Positions 31,513-42,637 of a DNA stretch of 64,000 nt are shown here, piece after piece. Made by a program: the position numbers and the translations under genes. Origin of the DNA: Nymphaea colorata (taxonomy: Eukaryota > Streptophyta > Magnoliopsida > Nymphaeales > Nymphaeaceae); the NCBI RefSeq assembly GCF_008831285.2, contig NC_045141.1:24289315-24353314 (forward strand). The letters run 5' to 3'. The notes below the pieces were generated by a model. It was not told the origin of the DNA, did not search any database, and worked only from the letters and a program-made list of their open reading frames with translations. Every line of letters begins with the position of its first letter. Within the stretch, counting starts at the first letter, position 1.

Positions 31513-32740
31513 CCGGTATCTAGGATATTGCTAAGCAATGAAATGAGCTGAAGAAGGTTGAACTCTCCCAAGCAGATTGCAAAACCTCAAAGGTGGATGT
31601 CTTAGTTGTAAGAACGATCCCAGTATCTCCTACCTGCCTTATCATATGGATGAACTTCACAATGTCTAGAAAAGGTGGTTATGTACAAGATTGACCTAGA
31701 TAATGCTGCTAAGCTTTGAAGCGATTTGGGGGTTCAAGTCTCCAAGCACATTCCCAAACCAAAAATATGAATTTGTTAGTTGTAAGAAGGATGTTCATAC
31801 GAGTCCAAAACTCCCAAGCTAAAATTAGACATATCTATACTTGACTATGTCCTGTTCAAGTTCAACACCCCATATCAAACGACGACAAAGCTCATTATGC
31901 TTTTTCATACCCCTAGTGTTGGATTTTGGGAACTTTTCTACGCATGTTACAACAGATTTTTATCATGTTAAAATAACACAAAACTTTGAAAAGAAAACCC
32001 ATATTCTAGATTCTATAGCAGTCACAATGTGTTGTTCATAGTATTAAATAAATGCAACCACACATGTTAGTCGAGTAGGCTAAAGCAAAGACTGGCTAGA
32101 TACTAATGACTAGTTACCAACTTCTTCAACTACAGCCACTTGGGCAGTCAAAATAAACAACTGAACAAAAGGCTCATTTATGTTCACAAACATATAGAAT
32201 GGATTCATGGAATCTTGTCAATATGTTGGAATTTTGGCTAAAATCACAAAAACGGCCAAAAATAAGACAATCAGTATGCCCCAGAATGGCAGAACCATTA
32301 CCACGCCTAATGCGCAGACAGCTAGAAGAAGAAAACTCACATTTTGCGGCGCGAACACTCTCACAAGTCTCGAGAACGATCGCGTATAACGAACAGAAAG
32401 CGATAAGAAGAGTAAGAAAAAACTAAGTAACATGATTAAACGAAAAATTAAAAATAAGAAACAGAAAACGAAACTCAATTCTAGCTCTCTATCGGTTCGA
32501 ACCAGAAACTTTCACGCCCTAATATTATCGGTTCTGGTATTCCACCATAAGACCGACCACAAATGAGGAGCTCAATTAAAAAAATAAATAAACATCAAAC
32601 AAAATTCAACCAACCCAAAGTAGAGCGGGAGAGAGAGAGAGAGGAACCTGATCTCCGTGGGAAGAAGAAGAAAAGGCAACCGAGAAGAACGAAGACGAAA
32701 CCCTCCGCAGTCTGGGGAAACGGAACAGCGGGTTTCCCCA

Positions 32741-32750
32741 TTTATAGATA
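32741..32750 (-). promoter_or_regulatory. TATA-like element, candidate MAF1 promoter
   Basis: Minus-strand TATCTATAAA precedes a pyrimidine-rich stretch and a donor-like site. It would fit a MAF1 promoter if the long leader intron is real. Assignment to MAF1 is inference. Confidence 0.35.
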
Positions 32751-34186
32751 CACCAGGTGTTAGGTGGTCTGCCCTTCTCTGGGGCCCACATGCCGCGTTC
32801 TGATTTGCTTTTCCTCGCTCCCCCGGCTCTCCTTTTCGGACCAAAAACGGAATCTCAGGCATATGCCGTCCCCGCTACTCACGCACTCCTTACTTGAAAC
32901 GGATCTAACGTAACGTCGGATTCCGGCTCCAACCGAGCAGCTGTCCTCAGACCCAAGACCATGTCAATCCAACCTCAGAGAATATGATACATCCGATCAT
33001 CAATTTAAATCCGAAACCTTTAGCTAGATTGGTGAAGATTGCTAATCGGATTTCGATTCAGTATACACTTACACAATTGAATTCAAGTCCAAGCCCGACT
33101 GGAACCAAGGTCTGACGCTAGTCAGATCTGGATTCGGCCCAAAAACCAGGTCTCGACTTGTGTCCAACTTTTAAATTCAAATTCGGTAAAAGATGTCTCG
33201 GTCAGCCCCTGCCGGCTGCCGGATGGAATCAAACTGTGTAGATTAGGATTCGACGGAATATCCCGCACAAGCATGTCCAGTCATTACTCTTTGGTCTACG
33301 TGCGTTCGTTACTGGATCCAAATCAAAGAAAAGACAAAAAACACATACCCAGCATTATAATATGTTTCTGCGGAACAAAAAGATTTGCCAGTGTCTTGTC
33401 CGATCACAAGAGGCACATATCGATGCCAAAATCTTTAAACTAGATCCGCCCTTCTGACAACCCTGATGGCCAGGAAGATTCAAATAATAGTCAATCGTAA
33501 GATTCAATTGGTTAAAGAGCATCGACGCGCTAACCAAAAACAAAAGCAAACCATTCAAACACCAAATAAAGAAAAAATAACTCTCTTGCTCACCGCACAA
33601 ACACAAAAGCATTCAGTTAATATTAATTACACTGTCTGCCGACTTCGGAATCCAAAATTTGAAATTCGAATTCAAATTATTCCGGTCGTGGGTATAGTTC
33701 CTAGTATATACATACAAACAGGTGCCAAAGATTTTTTTTTTTTGGAAACAAGAAGATATCTACAAAGGAACGCATAACCAGTTGCCGGAGTTCCACCGAT
33801 CAGAGTCGCCTGTGATTTGGAACAATCGGATCATTAACGATCAAGGAGGAAAGGCAACGTTTCGTCCATTCGGCTCCCAACTAGAAGAAGAACAGGCAAC
33901 TAGATTTCTTCTTCACACCTTCCTCTTCTTCCAAGGAAAGAACGCCAACAAAGAATTACATAAGTCACTGTGACTGATTAGCGTTGAGGACATGTCCACG
34001 AGATGGTACGTACCATGTAACGTTAAAGTTTTATATGTTTGCCGTGAAGACATTTCCACCAACATAAAGGATTTGACAACCTGGGAACCCACTGCTTTCC
34101 TTCTCCAATTACAGATTCTGAAACCTATCCGACCTGCAATAACCTTGTGAAGTTTCAACTGTAAGTGACCTTACGAAGCTGTGGCT
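32751..34186. other. Intergenic between COI1 3' end and MAF1 promoter region
   Basis: No gene seen. The stretch 32.9-33.2 kb is degenerate repeat-like DNA; about 33.9-34.18 kb is likely COI1 3' UTR. Confidence 0.4.
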
Positions 34187-37100
34187 TCAAACAACTGGGA
34201 ACACTGTTGAACAGGGGTAGTCGGAACGCCTTCCGGCAAGAGAGCCATAAGCAATCACCTGTGGATCCAGACTTGTGTCTCCATCTACTACAAAATCTTT
34301 ATTGCCCATACCGGCAGACAACAAACGACCAGGGCAGAACTCCATATTCCAAAAAGGCCTTGACATAGCTGAGAGGTGATGACCACAAGGTGTAGCATCA
34401 TAGGCCTGAACCCACAAGTATCTCAAAGATTTTAACTTAGGAACCTCACGAGCTAGCGCAGCTTCGCTGAACCAACATCCTCTCATCTCCAGCTTTTCTA
34501 GCCGAGGACAACCACTACATAGGTCTCTGAGCCCCTTGTCAGTCTCACCAGCAAAGCCAAGTAGCAACCAATTTAAACTGAGCCCAAACTGTCCAATATA
34601 GGCCAGGCCAGCATCTGTAATTCCTCCTGGTCTTAGATACATGGCAAACCTTCGGAGCCGTGGGCATCCAACCAGCAGAGCTCTGACCCCTCTGTCTAGA
34701 GGTAGTTCAGTTGGATTTTCTTCTTTGTCCAAAAGACACAAACGGAAATCAGTGAGATTCCTGCAACACCTTGAAATTGTCTCGAGAGCAGAATTACAGA
34801 CATCAGAAACATAAGTTGCCATGTACTCAATTAGGGGACAGCCTTCAGCAACTACAGACAATCCATTCAAAGAAATCCATCCCTTCTCATCATCCAAGCC
34901 TTGCCCATCTGCTCCTCTCTCCACTCTAAGTTTTCTCAACCTCTTACAGGTAGTTCCTATCACCACCAGCCCCTCATCCCCTATCACATTACGCACCTAC
35001 ATAACAATGTCCAATATCAGCTTCAGTGGATTGTCAAGGGGTTGATCAAGGAAAACACCAAATGGGATATCACAGCAAAATGCATGTAAAGGTATATGCA
35101 AGCATGAAGACTAGGCAGAGATCAATTACAGATAATGAAAAGTCAGAAAAGCATGAGCGTTAGGCAATAGAATATGGTTATGTACTTATTATCACAGAGA
35201 AAACTTTGTGCAGAGTTCTTATTGCAACTACCAGATGACGGAAATTTTCTCACAGGCAAGGTGCTTTAACTAAGCCGATCTTATGGCTTCTCCATTGCCT
35301 GCCTGTGGTTTTTTTCTCAAGTGTACGTCTTTCTAGGCCTTCAATTTAATAGCTTGACTTAGCAGTCGTGGCTATCAGCAAGCAATTCAACAATCAAAAC
35401 TCTGAAATCAGAAGAAACTAAAGTTGCTCCTGCTGCTCATTTTAAGGCTCCAAGTCCAGTAGAAATATATCATTATGTAACAAATTATACACGTGGAAAA
35501 TGCATTTTCGTGGCTTGTATTCTTCATTTTCATTTGATGGCTTATCCATCTTACCAGCATTATATCTATCTATATTGTTCTTCTCATCCTATAGATTGCA
35601 TTTAACGATTATAAAATATTCTCCATTCCAAGGTCCAATCCTCAAGAGAAGAGATGCAAGTACAATTTCACGAGGACATGAGAGGAGTCATAGTCGTACT
35701 ATTGGAACTGGTGGTGGTATAGTACCTACTTTGAGGTCGAGTATTGGATCTGGCTCGATCAAGAACTTTTTTCCCACTTACACTGTTCCAGGTGCTCATT
35801 CATACAACCATGTGTTCAAAGGATATTATTGACGTCACATTCATTCCCTTTAATGCAGCAAACTCTTATCATTTTCAGCCTATAGCAGATGCAATCGATT
35901 CTATAAGCCGAGGGTATAAAATGTTCTCTTATCATAAATTGAGGGGTAAAATTCTTAATAATGCAGTCAAAGATGTCAAGGCATATTGTGATGAACTGAA
36001 ATTGAGCTGGAAAGACACATGATGCAGTGTAATGACAGACGGGCGGACGGACATCAAGAACACAACATTGGTGAACTTCCTTGCATATTGCCCCTTAGGT
36101 TCAATGTTCTTAAAATCTATTGATTTGTCTGATACTCCTAAGGCTGCTAATGTTTTGTATGAGATTTAGTTATACAAGAAGTTCAGCCTAAGAATGTCGT
36201 GCAAATTATCACAAATAATGCGGCAAATTATAAAACTACAAATGAAATGTTAGCAGCAGGATATAGGACATTTTATTGGAACCCACTTGCTGCTCACTGT
36301 TTAAATCTAATGCTTCAGGATCTTGGTGAAAGAGATGATATGAAGTGGACAGTTCGAAGATACTGGAGCACGTGTACCTGAAACAAACATCCTAACCAGG
36401 AGGTAGGTCCTCAAAGATCAACCGCCAACTTAACCTAAAACTATGCAGAAATCCGATTGCAAAAGATTTTATATGTAAAAAACGTTCACAGTAGCAGAGA
36501 CGATTATTAAATTTTTTACCCCATAAAACCTAAAATGTGTGTGATTTCAAAGAGCCTAAGGCTTGCACGATCAGGAAGGCACCTGATCATCCTATTCACC
36601 ATGAACTTCTCACGAAGGCAACAGGATACAAAAGAGGAGCCGCCCAAAGCGTGGAAAAAGACATACGAGCCAAAAGTTTGACTGATGAAAGAAGATGCGG
36701 TCTATGTTTACATGAAAAAAGCAAACCAACAACAAACAAGAACAATAAAGGAAACAATCAACACGAAATACAAGAACAACAGCAAAAGGCAGAGAGCAAG
36801 ATTCATGCTTAACGGAAGGAAGGACGCCAATATAACTTTTTGCCAGAAAGGTACAGAAGGAAAAATCAAGGAACACAAAGATCCTAAGGAAAAATCAAGG
36901 AACACAAATATCCCAACCTTACGATTGCCAAGGAAGAAGGGCAGTTACAATTTTAATCGTAAAAACACATTCCTTACCTCCAATTCCTCAAGGTTGACGC
37001 AGAGAGATATCAATCGGCAGAGGCTCTGAGAGTCGAGAAGCGTGTACTGTAAATCCAAACCCTTCAACCTCGCAGCAACAGGCAGGACCGCCGAGAGCTC

Positions 37101-38693
37101 CATAGAGGTCATGAAGTTCAGCCCCACGATCGAAGTCAAGCCTCCCGAGAAGTTCAAATGAAACCTCTCGTACGCAGCAAGCGGCTCCTGGCTGCCGAAG
37201 CACTGGCCGCCGCCCCATTTCTTGAGCTTCGTAGCGCTTGCCAAGACCCCGCCCAACTGGAGGAGGTCGGTGTTGGCGACAACAAGCGTCGACAGGCGAG
37301 GGCAATTGGCAGCGATCATCTCCAGGTCCCGAACGCCAACCATCTCCAAGTCGGTCATGTAGAGGTCTAAGGTTTCCAAAGTGGTGTTGGAGAGAGCCAG
37401 CTGGTGTATCCATTCGCCGCTCCTCTCATCGACCAGGCTTTCCGTTACAGACAAGACCTTGAGGTTCCTAAAAACAACAGACAATTGAGGAACGCTCACT
37501 ACAGGCATCGCCTATCGATGGCACCAATTTTGGTTTGTCTGGTTGACCGTCAAACAGTGACCGGCCATCGGAAGGAACAGTTCGAGCTTTTCAGACAGAG
37601 TCGCGGACTTCGTTCAGGTGAACTAAAGACCTATTGTGAGATGCAGAGTACGTGGTTTTCTGGAAGCCTACACAGGCAAGTCAGCTCGGAATATTATCCG
37701 GGCCGAACCAGCACAACCGCCAACTGGAAATATGTGGCTGAGTGCGACGCATCTTTCTTTCCTTTCATGTTCGTATGCGGTTAAACGGCAAAAAGCCATC
37801 AACAATTTGGAAAAGCAAAAAATAAGCTGTCAGGGGCAGTTGGAACAATTAAATACATGGCATCATTTAGTACGAAAAAATTTATTTCAGCCGACAATTA
37901 GGCTGACTAAAAAGTTGAAATCGAAGCTTTTAAACCAAAACAATCATCCTTTTACTGATGTATTTACCAAGAAGAGATTGGGAACCAAGACCGCACAAAT
38001 CTCAATCGGAGCCTGACGGGTCGGCGAATTTCTCTTTTTCTTCCGACTGATGGTTACGAAGATGAGGACTAGAGACAGACAAACTGCTAATGAACTGGTT
38101 GAATGGATGGGGAGAAATTTTAAAGAAAAGGCCAGGCGGAAAACCCCAAACGCTTGTGCAAGACGACCGCGAGAAGATATCTACCAACGGAGAGGACCAG
38201 CTTACCGGCAACGCGCGGCGATATAATAGAGCGCGTCGGTGGAAAACCCCGAGCACTTCTCCAGGACGATACTCTCCAGGACGCTGTGGCCGCTGCACCC
38301 GCCGGCGGCGGTAAGGATCTCGGCATCGGCGTCGCCGACGACCATCCGGCGGAGGTGAAGCGACTTGAGCCACGAGAGGTAGCTGCCGGAACTCAGATGC
38401 CTGATCCATCGGCCGGCGTACCCTCCCCAATCTTGAGGAATGAGGCCGTACATGGAGGCCCGGGGCTTGCCCTTGATGGTGAGGCTTTCCAAGAGGGGGA
38501 AGCGGCGGGTGAGCTGCTCCGGGGTGGCGGCGTAGCAGAAGCGGACGGTGACGTGCCGGCGGGTGCGGGAGTCGACGCGGCGCCACTGCCTGCACACCAG
38601 CGACGCCGCGCTGCGATCGCGCGGGTCGCGGATGTAGGACATCACGCACTCCAGCGCCTCGTCGGGGACCTCCACCGTCTTCCTCCTTCCCAT
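34187..38693 (-). CDS. COI1: COI1, F-box/LRR jasmonate receptor
   Basis: F-box subunit of SCF(COI1), which binds jasmonoyl-isoleucine together with JAZ repressors and marks the JAZ proteins for degradation. Exons 38693-38206, 37467-36978 and 34996-34187 on the minus strand give 595 residues (Arabidopsis COI1: 592), with the usual three-exon layout. The F-box is at about residues 8-45 (CVMSYIRDPRDRSAASLVCRQW), followed by leucine-rich repeats to the C-terminus (SLAGRRSDYP near the end). Aligning by motif, residues matching Arabidopsis R85, R348, Y386, R409, Y444 and R496 are kept here as R78, R350, Y388, R411, Y446 and R498; the position of F89 is Tyr (Y82), a change I recall in grass COI1. 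The ligand pocket therefore looks intact. Intron 2 (about 2 kb) carries a decayed hAT transposase. A partial, broken copy is at 51.75-52.43 kb. Confidence 0.96.
35590..36360 (+). pseudogene. hAT-type transposase remnant (DUF659 region) in COI1 intron 2
   Basis: Antisense to COI1, the + strand reads a broken DUF659/hAT transposase: IPFNAANSYHFQPIADAID, YHKLRGKILNNAVKDVKAY, then after a stop CSVMTDGRTDIKNTTLVNF, and in a second frame VVQIITNNAANYKT and YWNPLAAHCLNLMLQDLGE. At least two stops and a frame change interrupt it, and the N-terminal BED finger and C-terminal dimerisation domain are missing. The homology ends near 36358, where COI1 intron sequence shared with the 51.75-kb copy begins. 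It is a fossil insertion that COI1 splicing tolerates. Confidence 0.85.
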
Positions 38694-39481
38694 CTCTCCA
38701 CCCGGCGGACGGACGTTCTCTTCTCGATTCCTCCCTCCCTCGCAGTCGCAGCGGGCGGAGACGCCTCCTCCTTTTCAGTTTTCACCTTTTGCGGGGGAGA
38801 TGGGGCGGGGCCCGCCGCCTTATTGTTTCTGCCAAGGGTGGCCCCACACCCATGGACCTTTACTATCAGCGGGACCCACCGCCCTGCCTCACCAACGCCC
38901 CCACGCCCATGGACCTTTACTGCTAGCGGGACCCACCAACGGGTCTCAGCAACGCCCCCCCGCCATTCTTTAAAATTACGGTATGGTGTCGCTTTCTGAT
39001 CGCGACCGAATTTTACCCCAGCCCTCTCATGTCCCCCGAATGAGACGTTTTCTTTTTCCTTGTTTGGCTATCCGCAAAGTGCCCTTAAGCCAAAGAGGAG
39101 ATGCATTTTGTCTGCGTCTTATTGAAAATACTTCTTGCTAACATTATCTTATATAACAAAGTTTAAATACCTGGAGGAATCATCAAATTCTCTGTCTTTG
39201 TCCTAAACCTCTATGGTTCACATACCAAAATAGAGAGACCTCCTGCCTTTCCCGGCGACGGCAACTCCCGTTGGGTGGCAGTCGGACAACCTTGGACTCC
39301 CACTTGGCTTCACTGTTCTCCTTGGGCTTCCAATGCCATCTCGCGCCTGCAGTTATGCCGCACTCCTCATATCATATCTGGCTTTTAATGTTGGGTGGTT
39401 GTTTCCATTACTCACGCCATTTGTCTAAGAGTTGCAGTCATGGTCCCTCGGTTACTAAGCTCGTGGTCCCTCGGTTACTAA
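38694..39481. other. COI1 upstream region
   Basis: Contains the COI1 leader and promoter, then AT-rich DNA up to the copia insertion. No coding region seen apart from GC-rich antisense frames. Confidence 0.5.
38849..38940. repeat. Direct repeat in the COI1 promoter
   Basis: CCCATGGACCTTTACT followed by a CAGCGGGACCCACC / TAGCGGGACCCACC block occurs at 38849 and again at 38906, period about 57 bp, roughly 155-245 bases upstream of the COI1 ATG. Confidence 0.85.
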
Positions 39482-39786
39482 TGTTACAGATTAGAGAAAA
39501 TCACCTCATGAGTTGCCTTATTTTGTTATGGAAAGACAACTCCTAAAAGAACGTTGAAGAAATGAACGTTGTCTTCTTTCCTTCCTCTCGTTGTTTCCTC
39601 TCTTAGCTCTTTAGCCGTTGTAAACTCCAAATAAAGAGTATCACTGCAACGAGCAAAAGAATGTAACAGAAATAAAAAAATTGGTGACTTCTCCCGTGGA
39701 TGTAGGCATTCAAGCCGAACCACGTAAATCTTGCCCCTGTTTTTTCTTCTCTAGCTTGACACACCATTAGATTCAGGATTTTAACA
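39482..39786 (+). repeat. 5' LTR of the copia element
   Basis: Begins TGTTACAGATTAG, ends GATTTTAACA. It is the same length as the 3' LTR and nearly identical. It is expected to hold the promoter of the element. Confidence 0.96.
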
Positions 39787-39798
39787 TGGTATCAGAGC
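39787..39798 (+). promoter_or_regulatory. Primer-binding site (tRNA-iMet)
   Basis: TGGTATCAGAGC directly follows the 5' LTR. This is the standard copia primer-binding site complementary to the 3' end of plant initiator tRNA-Met. Confidence 0.95.
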
Positions 39799-39862
39799 AC
39801 ATCTCTGCATAAGGCCCTGCTCTTTTTCCTCCTGTTATCAAGAACATCCTCTGCTCATACCT

Positions 39863-42637
39863 ATGGCAGAATCCCATGGTAACGAGAGCAGAGATTCATC
39901 CAAAACGTCAAAGGATGATCACAGCAATCATACTCTGAAGATCACCTCAACGTTGCTGAATGGAGCAAACTACCTCAGCTGGGCTAGAGCAGCTCGACTC
40001 TTCCTCAGCGGCAGATCAAAGATTGGGTACATAAATGGCGACATCAAACAGCCACCCAAGACAGATCCGCAATACAAAGGATGGGAATCTGAGAACGATC
40101 TGGTAATGTCCTGGCTCTTAAACTCTATGGAATCTCATATATCTGATACACTTTTATATCAAGAGACTGCAAAAGAAATATGGGAAACTTTGAAAGATCT
40201 TTTTAGTGAACAAAATAATGCTGCTAGAGTCTATCAGATTCAGGTCGAAATTGCTAAGCTAATCCTTGGAGACAAGCCTTTACACATGTACTTGAGCCAA
40301 AATCGCAGTTTGTGGGAAGAACTTATGCAATATAGACCACCGACCTCAGATCCAGAAATTTACAAACAACGTGTTGAGGAAGACAAGGTGTTCAAAATTC
40401 TTGCTGGCCTTGGCAGTGACTATGAAGGATTCAGAAGTCAAATTCTTATGACTACTCCCCTTCCTAGTTTCAATAGTGTATGTCAAGCTATACAACGAGA
40501 ACACTCTAGGCGCAAGGTCATGAATCAATTGCCCAATACCCAAACCAGTGAGGAATCATCTGAGAAGATGGCTTATCTTGCTCTCAACTCCAAAAATCAA
40601 AATAGCAGCAGCAACTACCAAAGAAATCGGAACAAGATCAAGTGCACTCATTGCAAAAAACTTGGTCATATCCGTGAGAAATGCTGGGAATTGGTTGGAC
40701 GTCCTACTAGGGAGAAGGTACCCACGTCCAAGGAAAGTGACGCAGCAAATTTCGTCACCAAAGGAGATCTGGAAAAATTTTTTCAACAATTTTCCAAGAC
40801 TAATTTAGTTTCCTCCCAACCTGTCCACAACAAAGAAGGTACGTCTCATGCTCTTTACACTTTTTTTAATGAATCTCCTTGGATTATTGATTCTGGTGCT
40901 ACAGATCACATGACGAGTGACTCTTTAAAACTAGCTAATTTAGAAAATGTAAAAAGGGGTCCTGTTTTTACTGCTAATGGAGCCCCTATTGCCGTCAAAG
41001 GGATTGGAAAAACTTCTTTGCTTGAGAATAAAGCATGCTCTACAATTTTATATGTGCCCCAAATTTCTGCTAGTTTAATTTCTGTTAGTAAATTAACAAA
41101 ATCTCACAACTGTCTGGTTACTTTTTCTCCAAAGGAAGTGATCTTTCAGGACCTTACAACGAGGAGGGAGATTGGTAGGGGGCGTGAACTCAATGGGCTG
41201 TACGTGTTGGATCAGCCAGACTCTAGCCTTCTTACCTACTCCAAGAATGCATGTTTTTCAGAATATCATAAATGGCACTCACGTTTGGGGCATATTTCAG
41301 ACCGTACTTTTAAACTTTTGTTTCCTAATGTTCATGTTGGTAATTTTGCTTGCGATGCATGTGAATTTGCTAAGTCAGTTAGATTACCTTTTCATCATAC
41401 TGCTGAACGATCTGCTGAATTCTTTGATTTGGTACATTCCGATGTTTGGGGACCAGCCCCGGTAGACTCTTATTTGGGTTATAAATATTATGTGACTTTC
41501 ATTGATGACAAGTCTCGTGTTACATGGTTATTTTTTCTAAAATTCAAAAGTGAAGTACCACAAATTTTTGAAGAATTTTATAACATGATTTTTACACAAT
41601 ATGGAATTAAAATAAAAAAGCTTCGGTCTGACAATGGTGGGGAATACATGCACGAAACTTTAAAAGAGTTCATGAGAAAACGCGGAATTCAACCACAAAA
41701 CTCTTGTGCCGGAACTCCGCAACAAAACGGAGTGGCGGAACGCAAAAATCGGCAATTACTCAATATTGCCCGTTCTCTCATGATACACATGAACGTTCCC
41801 CAACATTTTTGGACTGATGCTATTGGAACAGCCTGCTACCTCGCCAATAGAATTCCAAGTTCTAGTATTGACTACAAAATTCCTCTTGAAATCTTGTTAA
41901 ATCGAAAAATTTCCATCCAACACTTAAAAGTGTTTGGATGCAAGTGTTTTGCTCACATACAAGCAGGTTTTCGAAATAAATTTGACAAAAGAGCTATGAA
42001 ATGTATTTTTCTTGGTTATTCTAGTAGAAAAAAGGGATACAAATGTTATGATCCTCATTCAAAAAAATATTTTGTGACTCGAGACGTCAAATTCTTCGAG
42101 CAAGAGCCATATTATGTTTTTTCTAGACAGGGAGAAACAAGTTCCACAAAAGACGACAACTCTATTCGTCCACTACTTAGAATTTTTGATGAAGTTCATG
42201 GATCTTATCATACGGCTCCTGAGCCTCTTGTCGATGAAAATGCCTCCAATGAAGTGCTACACCAAAACCTTTATGAACCCGAGTCAGCTGAATTAGCTCC
42301 TCAACCTGAACCTACCATTCAGTCAAACCAACCTGTAGTGAACCAACAAACAAGACCCCTTGAGTTCATCACTACGGAAAACCCTAGGAAATCATCAAGA
42401 CTACATAAACCTCCATCAAAGCTTAGTGACTACTACACTTATCTGTCCACCCACAACTCTCACTCCATCGACAACTACTTTACCTTTGACAACATGTCTA
42501 AATCCTACAAAGACTATATCCTAAAAACCTATTCTATCCAAGAACCAAAAAACTATGAGGAGGCTAGCAAAAATAAACAGTGGAGGGATGCCATGACAGA
42601 GGAAATTTCAGGAAATTTCAGCACTACAGAAAAATAA
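39863..42637 (+). CDS. Copia gag-protease-integrase part of the polyprotein (frame ends early)
   Basis: A 924-residue open frame beginning 64 bases after the primer site. The gag N-terminus has LNGANYLSWARA; the CCHC zinc knuckle is at residues ~259-273 (CTHCKKLGHIREKC); the aspartic protease motif is WIIDSGATDHM (~339); the pre-integrase motif is WHSRLGH; the integrase core has HSDVWGP, FIDDKSR, RSDNGGEYM and GTPQQNGVAERKN with the D,D,E residues. After the integrase C-terminal region it should run on into reverse transcriptase, but it terminates at 42637 just after a 10-bp tandem duplication (GGAAATTTCA twice, near 42601-42622). The structural domains look intact. Confidence 0.95.
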   Translation: MAESHGNESRDSSKTSKDDHSNHTLKITSTLLNGANYLSWARAARLFLSGRSKIGYINGDIKQPPKTDPQYKGWESENDLVMSWLLNSMESHISDTLLYQETAKEIWETLKDLFSEQNNAARVYQIQVEIAKLILGDKPLHMYLSQNRSLWEELMQYRPPTSDPEIYKQRVEEDKVFKILAGLGSDYEGFRSQILMTTPLPSFNSVCQAIQREHSRRKVMNQLPNTQTSEESSEKMAYLALNSKNQNSSSNYQRNRNKIKCTHCKKLGHIREKCWELVGRPTREKVPTSKESDAANFVTKGDLEKFFQQFSKTNLVSSQPVHNKEGTSHALYTFFNESPWIIDSGATDHMTSDSLKLANLENVKRGPVFTANGAPIAVKGIGKTSLLENKACSTILYVPQISASLISVSKLTKSHNCLVTFSPKEVIFQDLTTRREIGRGRELNGLYVLDQPDSSLLTYSKNACFSEYHKWHSRLGHISDRTFKLLFPNVHVGNFACDACEFAKSVRLPFHHTAERSAEFFDLVHSDVWGPAPVDSYLGYKYYVTFIDDKSRVTWLFFLKFKSEVPQIFEEFYNMIFTQYGIKIKKLRSDNGGEYMHETLKEFMRKRGIQPQNSCAGTPQQNGVAERKNRQLLNIARSLMIHMNVPQHFWTDAIGTACYLANRIPSSSIDYKIPLEILLNRKISIQHLKVFGCKCFAHIQAGFRNKFDKRAMKCIFLGYSSRKKGYKCYDPHSKKYFVTRDVKFFEQEPYYVFSRQGETSSTKDDNSIRPLLRIFDEVHGSYHTAPEPLVDENASNEVLHQNLYEPESAELAPQPEPTIQSNQPVVNQQTRPLEFITTENPRKSSRLHKPPSKLSDYYTYLSTHNSHSIDNYFTFDNMSKSYKDYILKTYSIQEPKNYEEASKNKQWRDAMTEEISGNFSTTEK

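Larger units (their letters stand above)
29183..32740. other. Probable MAF1 leader intron or upstream region, repeat-rich
   Basis: About 3.5 kb without a supported coding region. It holds the TIR element at 30478-31512. A donor-like site (GATCAG/GTTCC on the minus strand) near 32.65 kb could end a non-coding first MAF1 exon. Confidence 0.4.

Noticed and set aside
36988-37413. 141-residue minus-strand ORF overlapping COI1 exon 2
   Set aside because: Shifted frame of COI1; the COI1 frame has the LRR residues and proper splice sites.
38154-38999. 281-residue + strand ORF over COI1 exon 1
   Set aside because: Antisense frame in GC-rich codons of a clear COI1 exon; no protein features of its own.
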